Source of the DNA: Oidiodendron maius Zn | Taxonomy: Eukaryota; Ascomycota; Leotiomycetes; Myxotrichaceae | Assembly (NCBI GenBank): GCA_000827325.1 | Contig: KN832903.1 | Location: 89,269-153,268, forward strand | DNA length: 64,000 bases | Reading direction: 5' to 3' | Shown: positions 1 to 8,653 of the stretch, one piece after another | Layout of the letters: every line of letters starts with the position of its first letter | Numbering within the stretch: the stretch's first letter is position 1 | Program-made: the position numbers and the translations under genes | Notes under the pieces: generated by a model | Seen by the model: only the letters and a program-made list of their open reading frames with translations | Told to the model about the DNA's origin: nothing | The model's database searches: none

Positions 1-67
1 GGCTGGACCCATCCCTGGGCCACCAGAATGCTACACCACATTCTACCTCCGAAACGACCGTATGTAA
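1..67 (+). CDS. 3' end of an unidentified gene cut by the window edge
   Basis: The second forward frame is open from the edge to a TAA at 65-67 and ends in residues ECYTTFYLRNDRM, which reads like genuine coding sequence. I do not recognise the family. A GTATGT at 60-65 could instead be a splice donor, in which case the gene would continue. It lies left of the AflJ-type gene, where a trypacidin/geodin-type cluster usually carries its polyketide synthase or a tailoring enzyme, but nothing in these 67 bases proves that. Confidence 0.25.
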   Translation, partial: AGPIPGPPECYTTFYLRNDRM

Positions 68-524
68 GCCATTAATTACTATGTTTATAAAGGAATTAAG
101 AACAGGGGTTGACCACCTGGTAAATAAGTTCGAGCACGAGGTCGAAATAGAGCCGACGGGTACAGTACTCGCCATGGACCACAGAATGAAGACCTACTGG
201 AATTGAATGAATCTGTTTGAGTGAATGAAATGAAATTTCTATCAGATTGCAAGGGAGTATAGAAATTCTCAGAAGCCAGTACATGAAGTTAGCGAAATAC
301 GGGGTGCCTATCTGGCCTGATCATCTCAGAGGATCCAGCAATCGTTTCTGACGCCTTAGACCTATAATGTAAAATTCTCACTGCGTGACTCTTGATTATC
401 ACTTATGCAGACTGCCCCGGTCTACGATCTGCTTTGGTGCTCAGCTGCATTTAACACCGCACTAAATTCGTCTAAGCGTCTTTAACATCTTCATGCGTGA
501 AATGCGTGGAACATCAGCTCACCA
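68..524. other. Intergenic spacer, no gene seen
   Basis: This stretch between the edge gene and the stop of the AflJ-type gene is moderately AT-rich. I see no ORF with family character, no RNA gene and no repeat. It probably holds the 3' untranslated regions of two convergent genes. Confidence 0.5.
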
Positions 525-1991
525 CTACCCAGAAGCACCTTGCGGTTGATTGAATACAGGACGATACTTAACGCAAAGTGCCACAGTTACTTTCTTTCGA
601 GACCGGAGCTGGTTCACCACAACCAGCTTTCCAGAGCCATCACTAACGCCATTCACAAGTTCAACCAGCTCGAGCATTTCAATCTCATGTTCGTTGAACA
701 GCTGAAAGGAAGACAAGTCGCGCAGACGTGCCACAGCTTCGACCTCAGCATCCACCGTCCCTGGTTCGGGCAGGACCGGTCCGGTCGAGATGATAAGCGT
801 GCTGTGGCCAGCACTAAGCACATCAATATGAGCTTGGAGCTCTGACGTGATCCACGAGCGGAAGCAGCACGGTGCAGCTCCGGGCTGAGAAGAGAAGAGG
901 CGCGACGATGAAGGTGGTTTACAGAGGATATAAACCGCCGCATCACGCACGGTCTGTGGTATTCCCGGTAACCGAGACTCCATGGTGATGCGAGAAGATG
1001 TATAATCGGGCCGTAGAGCAAGCGCCAAATCACCATCGGCACTCCCATTTCTGGTAAGCGGAGGCTCTAGGCCCTTGCGGAACGTGGAGGTTAGTGATGG
1101 GTCCAGCTGGACCACAAAATGAAGAGCAGGGTGGAGGTCAGCTAACATGGAGGACAAGTCTGGCGAGGATGCGCATGCCTCAACCACCAGCGCATTACCT
1201 GGCAGATTGCTCCAGTCGAGTCGAGAAAGTACTTCGGTGACACCGTCGTTATGAGACTCGTCACCTACGTGCTTTAGATAGGCAGCCCATTGTCGCTCAA
1301 ATCTGGGACTTCGTTCGACGGTTGTCTGCCCCTGCTGGCCATTGCCATTCAAGTTGGCAGAATCTGCCGTGTCTTGCCACCTATGAGTGTTCGACGTCAT
1401 CTGTATTGCTGCAGAAGTGGCATGCTCGGCAAGAAACATGGCCGCATCACGATATGATGTCTGGCTTGTGAATTGGGCGGAGATCGGTGTATGCGCAACA
1501 TATCCCGCGCGCGGCTCTCGCAGAAAGCCAACCGTCGCGGTCATCCGTATGATGCGGAGTAATTGTGTCTCTGACACGGCGGATAATTGCGCTACATCCT
1601 TGATTGGGACACTTCCTGTTGCTGGGATACATGCCAACACCAAGAATTCTCCTAGCCACTGTAGGCATGCGACAAATTGATTTTGTATAGCAAGTTGCTG
1701 GAGCAAATCGGCTGGTTCTGCCAAGAGAGAGCGGATTTTGACAGTTTTCGCCCGGACCGCTCGTCTTGCTTCTCGCACTTTGGAATTTGCTTCGGTGCCC
1801 GGAGGCGTGGGCGGTGAGAGCGGGAATGTGAGGTCAAATGCGGTTGTAGGATTGGAGATGGGCTCTGCTGGCGTGGCCGCGTCTCGTAAGGACGCGACAA
1901 GGTTTTGAAGTGCCGTAGTCAATTCGTGTGCTTCAATTTCGACCTGCGAAGCCAGATCCATGCTTGTTTGAGAAACTGTAGGTAATTGCAT
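525..1991 (-). CDS. tpcD-like: AflJ/AflS-type pathway coactivator (O-methyltransferase-like fold)
   Basis: A 488-residue intronless protein. Family knowledge: AflS/AflJ proteins bind the AflR regulator and raise transcription of aromatic polyketide clusters. In the sequence, residues 110-175 form the winged-helix/dimerisation region of plant-type O-methyltransferases (LGEFLVLACIP, then a helix-turn-helix ending in GFLREPRAGY). The part that should be the SAM-binding Rossmann motif (about 265-297) reads VVEACASSPDLSSMLADL and lacks the glycine-rich E/DxGxGxG signature, so methyl transfer is unlikely. The C-terminal half keeps the general methyltransferase layout, with a disordered Gly/Asn/Gln insert around 205-220. 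It is transcribed divergently from the AflR-type gene across an 846-bp promoter, the usual aflJ-aflR arrangement, and probably acts in the nucleus. Confidence 0.9.
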   Translation of the reverse strand: MQLPTVSQTSMDLASQVEIEAHELTTALQNLVASLRDAATPAEPISNPTTAFDLTFPLSPPTPPGTEANSKVREARRAVRAKTVKIRSLLAEPADLLQQLAIQNQFVACLQWLGEFLVLACIPATGSVPIKDVAQLSAVSETQLLRIIRMTATVGFLREPRAGYVAHTPISAQFTSQTSYRDAAMFLAEHATSAAIQMTSNTHRWQDTADSANLNGNGQQGQTTVERSPRFERQWAAYLKHVGDESHNDGVTEVLSRLDWSNLPGNALVVEACASSPDLSSMLADLHPALHFVVQLDPSLTSTFRKGLEPPLTRNGSADGDLALALRPDYTSSRITMESRLPGIPQTVRDAAVYILCKPPSSSRLFSSQPGAAPCCFRSWITSELQAHIDVLSAGHSTLIISTGPVLPEPGTVDAEVEAVARLRDLSSFQLFNEHEIEMLELVELVNGVSDGSGKLVVVNQLRSRKKVTVALCVKYRPVFNQPQGASG

Positions 1992-2837
1992 ATCTACGCC
2001 TGTTGTTTTGAAGCTCGGTTGGGACAGTGTCTAAGGTACAGTACAGTACATAAATCTAACTGGACGTAATGTGTGTGGTCTGCGGATGGAAGACAGTTCC
2101 CTAGACGAGCCGCACATACGCAATAGATCTACAAGACAAGAAGCAACGTAGTTCTCCAAGATACATTCTGCTATCGACGATCTAGAGAAGACTAAGTGCG
2201 GGCGCCGGCGCATTATCCAGGTTCTAAAGCGGCATGTCAGCGGGCGGAAAGATCTGCCGAAGAAATCGGTCGTCACAAAACTACTGAAACCTTATCAATC
2301 CGAAAGCCCCCCCACTCAACGGTTTAGCAGCCAGATTGTGTCAGACAGCACTCTCTCAGTGGATGGATCGGAGGATGGTCAATGGGTCGGTGGGTCGGTG
2401 GGTCGGAGGGTCGGAGGATCAGAAGATGAATTACTATCTGCCTCCCATCTTCGACCTAGTGAAGACATGATGCCGCGCAGGGAGAGCTTGCGGCTGCAAC
2501 TTAGGCTCGGAGGGTTAGGGAGACCTAGCTCGTAAAAGAAAGCCTGGGTATGGTGAGAAATAAGGGGATATGCATGACGCGAGGCTGCCGGCAATGCTCG
2601 CCATCTCCCTCCAGATCTGCAGCAAGATAACTACAATAGGCATTGCCAGCAGCCAGTCCCTCGTGCTGATTGCGCTGCCGAACCCGCCTCTGCATCCACC
2701 CGGCTTTGCTGTGGCAAGAATAATGTCGAGGACTAGAACAACAGGGCCATGCTCCTTTATCTAGTGCCGGCGTACAATTCAATTCAATTTATGTCGTGCA
2801 AGATACTCGTAGGTTCTTGAAATAAAGATATTTATCT
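1992..2837. promoter_or_regulatory. Bidirectional promoter between the AflJ- and AflR-type genes
   Basis: This 846-bp spacer separates two divergent start codons and has no coding content of its own. It contains a striking array of TCGG tetramers: at 2368, then at exactly 8-bp spacing at 2387, 2395, 2403 and 2411, and a related TCGGAGGGTT at 2507. The block 2403-2414 is the 12-mer TCGGAGGGTCGG that recurs in two other promoters of the window. Zn2Cys6 factors bind CGG triplets, so this looks like an autoregulatory region for the cluster regulator; that is inference. Confidence 0.7.
2387..2414 (+). promoter_or_regulatory. Period-8 TCGG array (candidate regulator binding array)
   Basis: Four TCGG tetramers start at 2387, 2395, 2403 and 2411, each separated by TGGG or AGGG. 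Each adjacent pair is a CGG-N5-CGG direct repeat. The array lies 396 bp upstream of the AflJ-type ATG and 424 bp upstream of the AflR-type ATG. Confidence 0.55.
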
Positions 2838-4220
2838 ATGCAATCAATTCCCTCTGATCAGCAGCCACCTGTGCAGTCATCGGCACCGGGCTACCGCTCA
2901 AGTTTCACCACAACGAATCCCTCGAGGCTGCGGGATAGTTGCCATGGCTGCGCTTCATCAAAAGTCAAATGCAGCAAGGAGAAGCCGACGTGCTCACGCT
3001 GTGCTAAAAGAGTCACTCGCTGTGAGTATCTCGTAACCAAACGACCAGGCCGTAGACACAACAACAGTCGAGCAGGTGGTGGTGGAGCCGCCGATCTGGC
3101 AATGACCGCCATCACAACGAACGATGGTCGGGTGCCATCAGCCTTGTCCGTCTGGCCAGAAGCGTTCCCAACGGCCTCATGCGCAGACCATGCACCATCG
3201 CCATCCTACTCGGTGCAGCTGTCGAACCCTTCAACTTTTCCCGAATTAGTCTCCGACTTTGATGAATTCTTCAACTCCCCGACATTTTCGCTGCCAGATG
3301 CCTCGAATTTCGACTTGTCGGATGCACCGAACACATCGTCAGGCCGAGAGACTACCAGTTCGAGCAATACGAGTATTAGTGGCAAAAGTCACTCCAACCC
3401 GGTTCCCCCCGAGGACATCATCTACCTGTTTGGCGAACGATCACGGTCTCCGTCGTTACCGTCCGATGCAATCACTGGACCATTACCAAATACCAACAAA
3501 ATACACGGCAGTTTTACTACAGACTTCGAAACCTCGCATCGTTGCTTCCCGTTCGCACTGGATACTCTGAACAAGCTCTTCACAGGCGATGCAACAACAT
3601 GCATGATATCACTCGGCGAACACGGCTACAGCAGATCAAGTGGCCGGCGCCCGTCGTCAGTTCATACAATCATTTCTAGAAATGAGCACGCCATCAACGA
3701 GATGAGCCGCATATTACAGTGCTCCTGCTCTGCCAACAGTTTTCTCTTGACTATCGTTGCGCTCGTGGTCTTCAAGGTGCTGGACTGGTATGCCTATGCT
3801 GCGAAGACGGCCACCGCTGATGAGGATGAGACCTTCAACGGTAATCCATATAGCAGTATGCCCTCGCCACGCCAGAGGTCTGCTGAGTTGACTGTGGGCT
3901 CTCACCGTCAGCAGAAGGGCAGAGACTACGATCGCCAGTCTGCGCAACTAGTCCTGGTTGAACTTCATCGCGTGCAAAGGTTTTTGAGCCAGTTGTCGCC
4001 TAAGCTGCAAGCTTGTGGTCATGAGCCGCAGAGCAGAAGGGCAAGTACAAGTACTGCGAGTAGCCAACCTAGCATGGCAAATCCGCAGTTCAGCGGGGAT
4101 GTCTTGACTATGGCTGCGCTGCCGTTCTCATCAGTGGTACTAGAGCAGCTGGAGCCCGAGGTGAGGAAACGGATAAGGAGCTTGTCAGCGGAAATTATTG
4201 AGTTTTTGAGACGAGATTGA
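2838..4220 (+). CDS. tpcE-like: AflR-type Zn2Cys6 transcription factor, cluster regulator
   Basis: A 460-residue intronless protein. Residues 35-62 form the zinc binuclear cluster, with cysteines at 35, 38, 45, 52, 55 and 62 (C-X2-C-X6-C-X6-C-X2-C-X6-C). The sequence DSCHGCASSKVKCSKEKP followed by a basic linker KRPGRRHNN is the AflR subfamily pattern. The C-terminal region (about 220-460) has AflR-family features: a DFETSHRCF segment, a CSCSANSFLLTIVALVVFKVLDWY segment and a terminal helical stretch that ends in SAEIIEFLRR. Ser/Thr-rich low-complexity sequence fills 130-200. It is a nuclear DNA-binding regulator, probably of all the surrounding biosynthetic genes together with its divergent AflJ-type partner. 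Its own promoter carries the TCGG array, which suggests autoregulation. Confidence 0.93.
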   Translation: MQSIPSDQQPPVQSSAPGYRSSFTTTNPSRLRDSCHGCASSKVKCSKEKPTCSRCAKRVTRCEYLVTKRPGRRHNNSRAGGGGAADLAMTAITTNDGRVPSALSVWPEAFPTASCADHAPSPSYSVQLSNPSTFPELVSDFDEFFNSPTFSLPDASNFDLSDAPNTSSGRETTSSSNTSISGKSHSNPVPPEDIIYLFGERSRSPSLPSDAITGPLPNTNKIHGSFTTDFETSHRCFPFALDTLNKLFTGDATTCMISLGEHGYSRSSGRRPSSVHTIISRNEHAINEMSRILQCSCSANSFLLTIVALVVFKVLDWYAYAAKTATADEDETFNGNPYSSMPSPRQRSAELTVGSHRQQKGRDYDRQSAQLVLVELHRVQRFLSQLSPKLQACGHEPQSRRASTSTASSQPSMANPQFSGDVLTMAALPFSSVVLEQLEPEVRKRIRSLSAEIIEFLRRD

Positions 4221-4535
4221 ATTCTTTGTAGACTATGTCCTCGGTTAATCTGATTGTTTGCGAAAGAGCATAGACATCTCAATATAAATGGTTTAAAGAA
4301 TTGTCTAAGCAAGTCAGACATGTAGCTGGATGCCAACTGGAGAGGGCCACACTTAGTAGAATGCCACAGCTTCATCTCGGCCAAACTCGATGTACACAGT
4401 AGTTTGTATGCTGTGCGGTAACAAGAGGGAAAGTTTTTTCGGTTCATCGCATCATCTCTCGTCATAAGTACTGTACAGCAGAGTTCAATTCCTAGGTGCA
4501 TCCCAGCCCAGGCCTTCCATCCGACCGCGTGTGCC
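4221..4535. other. Convergent intergenic spacer
   Basis: A 315-bp space between the stop codons of the AflR-type gene and the GST. It is AT-rich at its start and probably contains both 3' untranslated regions. No further gene seen. Confidence 0.5.
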
Positions 4536-5222
4536 TCACAGCACCGGCTGGATATTGGCAAACACCTGCTTAACCGCCGCCCGAGCCGAGATCCTCGCAA
4601 CCCAATCCTTGACCACAGGAAACTTCTCAACATCGAAGCCATCCCCTGGCGTGATGACGTGCCCCAAAACCGTATACCATGGCGCAAACACCAGATCCGC
4701 CACGGAATACTTGCCGCCGACCAGCCATGGCCCATCAGCACCACCCAAACCTTGCTCCTTCTGCTTCGCAAGGAAACCCTCCAAAACGCCTGTCACCCGG
4801 TTGATCTCATTCACATATCTCTCCACGGCACTCGGCACACGCTCAGGATGGAACTTCTTAAACCAACTCGCCTGTCCGAAATAAGGTCCTTGGCCACTGG
4901 CCTGGTAGTACAACCACTGCCTCGCGTGTTGCGCCTCATTGCTACCAGCAGGGAAACTTATTTCATGCGCCGGATCGTACTTCTCAATAAGGTACTCGAT
5001 GATGGCACCGGATTCCCAGAGGGTCAGATCGGTGTTTGGATCGTAGATTGAGGGAACGCGGCCGTTGGGGTTGATGGCGAGGTATGAGGGTTCTTTGACT
5101 TTCGAGAGAGGCTGCAGTATCGTTTCGTGCGGGAGTTTGAGCTCAGCGAGGACAATCGCAACCTTTGGTGGATTGGGTCCGCCGCGGCCCCAGAGCTTGA
5201 TAGGCTTGATTTCGGCGGCCAT
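4536..5222 (-). CDS. tpcF-like: Glutathione S-transferase, Ure2p-like
   Basis: A 228-residue intronless GST. The N-terminal thioredoxin-like domain (about 7-85) begins KPIKLWGRGGPNPPKVAIVL and has the cis-proline motif NGRVPSI, followed by the glutathione-contacting LWESGAIIEYL. The helical C-terminal domain (about 95-225) contains QWLYYQASGQGPYFGQASWF and the N-capping SVADLVFAPW stretch of Ure2p/GTT-type fungal enzymes. Trypacidin, geodin and monodictyphenone clusters carry a GST at this position; its reaction is not settled, with aid to an anthraquinone/anthrone step or detoxification suggested. The exact 12-mer TCGGAGGGTCGG (reverse strand) lies 242 bp upstream of the ATG, so control by the AflR-type protein is likely. 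Confidence 0.9.
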   Translation of the reverse strand: MAAEIKPIKLWGRGGPNPPKVAIVLAELKLPHETILQPLSKVKEPSYLAINPNGRVPSIYDPNTDLTLWESGAIIEYLIEKYDPAHEISFPAGSNEAQHARQWLYYQASGQGPYFGQASWFKKFHPERVPSAVERYVNEINRVTGVLEGFLAKQKEQGLGGADGPWLVGGKYSVADLVFAPWYTVLGHVITPGDGFDVEKFPVVKDWVARISARAAVKQVFANIQPVL

Positions 5223-5463
5223 GGTGTTTTCTACTTGCAGTGTGCCTCCGTGACTTTATGGTGTTCAGTGGCAGTTAGGAGACGAATTGTGCTTCATTGA
5301 TTGAAGTTAAAGTAATCATCCGGTGAAGATTATAGGCATTGATATGTGGCTGGTGACCTGCACCAACATTCTTGGTTCGGACACTTTTAATACTCGCGAT
5401 TTTTGATTTGTTGACGCAATTTCTGGTCTACGGCAACGATACTTCTTTTTGCAGATCCCACAT

Positions 5464-5475
5464 CCGACCCTCCGA
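5464..5475 (-). promoter_or_regulatory. TCGGAGGGTCGG candidate operator, GST promoter
   Basis: The plus strand reads CCGACCCTCCGA, so the strand facing the GST gene reads TCGGAGGGTCGG, identical to 2403-2414 and 17477-17488. It sits in the 366-bp spacer 5223-5588 between the GST start and the NmrA-like stop, which otherwise shows no gene. Confidence 0.55.
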
Positions 5476-5588
5476 GACTAATATCCTTGGCCGACGTTAC
5501 ACTGCGTGCCCGAAAGCCCACTTCACAAAAGGCACGTCGAGCTCTGTTTGACTGTGGTTTTCATGTGATCTAATGGACAACGGCTTGT

Positions 5589-6386
5589 TCAATACGGCCC
5601 AGTACTTGGCAGATAAGGATGCAGAAATGGAAGATAATGCCTGATGAATCCCATGCTGATGCAAAGCAATGCGCCGCGGGGCCATTGCGCGGGGCCGGCG
5701 GTATGGCAGACTCCCACATTTTGCATGTCCCATTTCCCTTCAGGATCATCGGCTGCCTCGATCATGCCCGCCGCGAGATCGAGGTACGACAACGGACTTT
5801 TCTCCTCGACCAGACTCAATGCGTGGCCACGCTGCACGTCGACGGACAGCCCTCCAGGCTTGATGAAGACGGTTTGCAGCCAGTCCTGCTGCGCGCGAAG
5901 CAGCTTCTCTGTCAGCTCCAGATCTTTGTATACGTGCGATGCGGAGCGGAGCAGGATCTGTCGAACGAGCCATGGTGTGTGCTGCGATAATTGATCATCG
6001 AGCGTGTTGGAGGATAGCAGAACGAGCCTCGGTGCGCGAAAGTTCTCTTTTGTCTCTTCTCCGTACTTCAGCCCTTCCAAGGCGCGAACGACACTGGTGG
6101 CCGTATCTTGCCCCATTCTGCAGCCGGGGACGTTGTCATTTGTCGATACGCATAAGAACACGACCTGAGCCTCGCGAATGGCCGCTGTAATCACTTCAAT
6201 ATCGTGGATGCTGCCCTTGACTATCTCAATGTTCTTGTTCTCGACCACACTCGGGATAAGTCTGATGAGTTTTGCTTCGTTGCGTACAAATGCTCGTATG
6301 TGCGCAATGGGATCTTTGAGCAGCAGCTGGATGAGTGCCGTGCCACAGTTGCCCGTTGCACCCAGGACGGCGTATGTGCGTGGCAT
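5589..6386 (-). CDS. tpcG-like: NmrA-like NAD(P)-binding oxidoreductase
   Basis: A 265-residue protein of the atypical short-chain dehydrogenase/NmrA family. The Rossmann dinucleotide motif is at the N-terminus, [10 protein letters not shown] (G9-x2-G12-x2-G15). A following strand-helix ends in FVRNEAKL, which may contact NADP phosphate. [11 protein letters not shown] occupies the active-site strand, with no clear SDR Tyr-x3-Lys. The C-terminus [12 protein letters not shown] is typical of the fungal cluster-associated members I recall, so this stop seems genuine. In the trypacidin-type arrangement it lies between the GST and the methyltransferase, as here. A ketoreductase or regulatory role is possible; the substrate cannot be read from the sequence. 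Confidence 0.85.
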   Translation of the reverse strand: MPRTYAVLGATGNCGTALIQLLLKDPIAHIRAFVRNEAKLIRLIPSVVENKNIEIVKGSIHDIEVITAAIREAQVVFLCVSTNDNVPGCRMGQDTATSVVRALEGLKYGEETKENFRAPRLVLLSSNTLDDQLSQHTPWLVRQILLRSASHVYKDLELTEKLLRAQQDWLQTVFIKPGGLSVDVQRGHALSLVEEKSPLSYLDLAAGMIEAADDPEGKWDMQNVGVCHTAGPAQWPRGALLCISMGFIRHYLPFLHPYLPSTGPY

Positions 6387-6979
6387 TTTCTCGTTTTCGT
6401 ATTAAGTTGTTCCAATTAGATCCGTACGTGTCGTCATTCGTGTGATTCGTTTTGTTGGATTATGCACTTGACCACCGTCGTGCGATAACGATTGGGATAA
6501 GTGAATACGATGTGCAGTTGGCCACTTCCACTTTAGCAGTAATTTTATATACGCTGGATAGTAGATGGCTGCTCAGGATCGGTGAAACATAACTCGCTAG
6601 GAAACATTTCGGCGAACCAGATCAGCGGGAATCCGACCCAGAGTGCCGTGCCGCGTGTCGACCGAATCGTCAGACGTCTCGCAAGTGCCCGTCCCCACGA
6701 TAGATGCGGTGTCTTTTCCGTGTGGTTTAGTGCTCTGCTTAATTGTTTGAACGGCCGGGATTGGAACATACTAACATCCCCCATGGCCATCTTAGCTATC
6801 GTCGACCAGCCCATGAAGCTGGCGTCCAGAAAAGTGTAGTATCAGAATTATATAGATATTAGGTAGACTAGCTGAGATAAATAACTCATTAACATGCATT
6901 TTGCACTACGACTGCTATTTTGGGTTCAAGGTATAATACTTGGCTCACCACTATCTACACCTATGGCAGCCGCCACCAT
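6387..6979. other. Intergenic spacer upstream of the NmrA-like gene
   Basis: A 593-bp stretch between the NmrA-like start and the methyltransferase stop. Open frames here have no family character. A half-motif GGGTCGG (reverse strand, about 6634-6640) resembles one arm of the 12-mer found elsewhere. I see nothing else. Confidence 0.4.
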
Positions 6980-7948
6980 TCAGCGTCTGGTCGCCAGGAT
7001 CAACTTGGCTGGAAACACACCATCAAGGCGGCTCTTATTCTTCAACAGCTCATCTAATTCATTCCATAACTCCACAAATGCTGCCGGGTCTTCTTTAGAA
7101 TGTGGGAACGACCCAAAATGCTCCTTGAATTCCTCAAGCGTCCAATCAAAGCTCCAGCCTTCCTCATTCTCAAAGACTTCCACATCATTCGGCCCAGTGT
7201 ACACAGGCTCATCAAAATCACCAGCGAGTTCTAGTGGCAATAGCCCTGTGATACCGCCTTTTCCCATATTAAGATGCACGCGCTGCGCACCGGGTAGGAA
7301 GAACCTTTCGTCCAGGGGCGCATTATTGTAGCCGTCTTGGCTCCGCTTCATGATCCGGATCGTCTGCTCCGGCTGATCTGCTGTCTTCAAAAGCACGCGT
7401 CCACCCTGCTGGCTAATTCGGTTCCAGACATCCTGCACTTTGGCGTCGTTGAAGAGAGCAGGACCAAACCCCGCTCCTGCAAAAGTGCCGCCTGGTCGTA
7501 GTTGTTTGGAGATAGCTTCCAAAGCGACGTTCTGATCAACGAAGTGCAGTACGTTCGTCGCGAATACTAGGTCAACGCTGCCCTCTGCGATGTCATCTGC
7601 TTCCTCCACCTTGGCAGCGCGATAGCTGAAACCTTCCGTACCCAGCCGTGACTCAGCGAATTGCACATTCTCAGCGACAATGTCTGAAACAATCACATGA
7701 TCGAACCTGGAGCGCAGCTGCGCAGAGTAGGGCCCATTTCCAGCGCCGACGTCGTGAGCAGTGCCAAATTTGCCGCCGTGTTGCTCGTGGTAGGTGTAAA
7801 TTCGGTCGAAGAGGCTCTGAGGAGGCTTTGGCCGTCCCTTAAGGTAATTGTTCCAGAAAGCTTCGTCACGGGCGAATATCTTGTCATTTGAATCAGGTGC
7901 ACGGAACGTCATTCTTGCGATTTGGTCTCCTTTCCAGCATAGATTCAA
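6980..7948 (-). CDS. tpcH-like: Class I SAM-dependent methyltransferase
   Basis: A 322-residue protein if read from the first ATG. The in-frame ATG at 7912, which begins MTFRAPDSNDKIFARDEAFW, is the more likely start and gives 310 residues. Motif I is DVGAGNG (residues 66-72 of the long form). Motif II is an acidic strand ending HVIVSDIV, and motif III/post-I is VDLVFATNVLHFV, followed by LRPGGTFAGAGFG, the classic strand-5 signature of class I enzymes. It most resembles the small-molecule methyltransferases of trypacidin-type clusters, which act on anthraquinone or benzophenone phenols or carboxylates. The exact position methylated cannot be inferred. It is oriented the same way as the NmrA-like and GST genes. 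Confidence 0.87.
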   Translation of the reverse strand: MNLCWKGDQIARMTFRAPDSNDKIFARDEAFWNNYLKGRPKPPQSLFDRIYTYHEQHGGKFGTAHDVGAGNGPYSAQLRSRFDHVIVSDIVAENVQFAESRLGTEGFSYRAAKVEEADDIAEGSVDLVFATNVLHFVDQNVALEAISKQLRPGGTFAGAGFGPALFNDAKVQDVWNRISQQGGRVLLKTADQPEQTIRIMKRSQDGYNNAPLDERFFLPGAQRVHLNMGKGGITGLLPLELAGDFDEPVYTGPNDVEVFENEEGWSFDWTLEEFKEHFGSFPHSKEDPAAFVELWNELDELLKNKSRLDGVFPAKLILATRR

Positions 7949-8653
7949 CGAATGGACATCAGTAGCAAAGTCAATATAGTATGCTGTTCGCTATGGCTGG
8001 GTGAAATTACGTCTTTCGAAGACTAAATGAGATGCCATCTAGCTGACTGATCAACGTTGCATATTCGGTGCAGCCCGTGGTCGGCATAGTCTTGCCTCTA
8101 TCTCTGCAATCACGGCATGTTTCTATGTCAAGCTCTTAGTGGTGCCACTATACTACGGAGTCGTCTCGACAGCTACGCCACCCTCGGCTCAAACAGCGGA
8201 CAGAAGATGCTTCGGCCTGGAGCATTGCAGGGAGTGCGTGCTACTACACGATATGGGAAGGCATATATTCATCGGTCGATATACACTCGTAATGATACCC
8301 GCCATAGCTGTCGCGGATCAAAGGGTTACAGGATCGGAAGTCGTGTATCGGTCGTCGCGCGTCTGGCATCCATGTCGGAAGTCGGAAGTCGGAAGTCGCC
8401 AATCGGCAGTGCTCGGAGTGAAGCGTCGGGGTGGGGCTGCTCGGGGTGGAGCTCGGGAGTGGAACATGGCCGACCCCGCGTTTGGCATTAATCAGAAGTC
8501 GCGGCTGTGCGGCCTCGCAACCTCAGGCAAGAACTCACGACGTCGACGATGGAACCATATCCATACCTCAGTAGATGTACAGTCCTCTATGATTGATACG
8601 ATACTATAAACTGCACGTCGTCTTGATGGGATCAATACACGGGCCACATCGAC
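7949..8653. promoter_or_regulatory. TCGG-rich promoter region of the methyltransferase
   Basis: A 705-bp spacer between the methyltransferase start and the anthrone oxygenase stop. From about 8330 to 8480 it is unusually rich in TCGG, including a GTCGGAA tandem repeat and the strings TCGGAGTG, GTCGGGGTGGGG and CTCGGGGTGGAG. A reverse-strand GGGGTCGG lies at about 8472. No gene is evident. Confidence 0.5.
8372..8399 (+). repeat. GTCGGAA tandem heptamer
   Basis: Three consecutive GTCGGAA units and a partial fourth (GTCGCCA) lie in the methyltransferase upstream region. They resemble the TCGG array in the aflJ/aflR promoter but have 7-bp rather than 8-bp spacing. Confidence 0.6.

Noticed and set aside
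540-1680. Plus-strand open frames inside the AflJ-type gene
   Set aside because: Antisense shadows of a 488-codon gene with clear family features.
4019-4771. Minus-strand open frame of 250 codons over the AflR 3' end and the GST
   Set aside because: It overlaps two well-supported genes in another frame and has no family motif; it is a shadow.
6545-6839. Overlapping open frames between the NmrA-like and methyltransferase genes
   Set aside because: Both strands are open by chance over about 270 bp and neither has family character.
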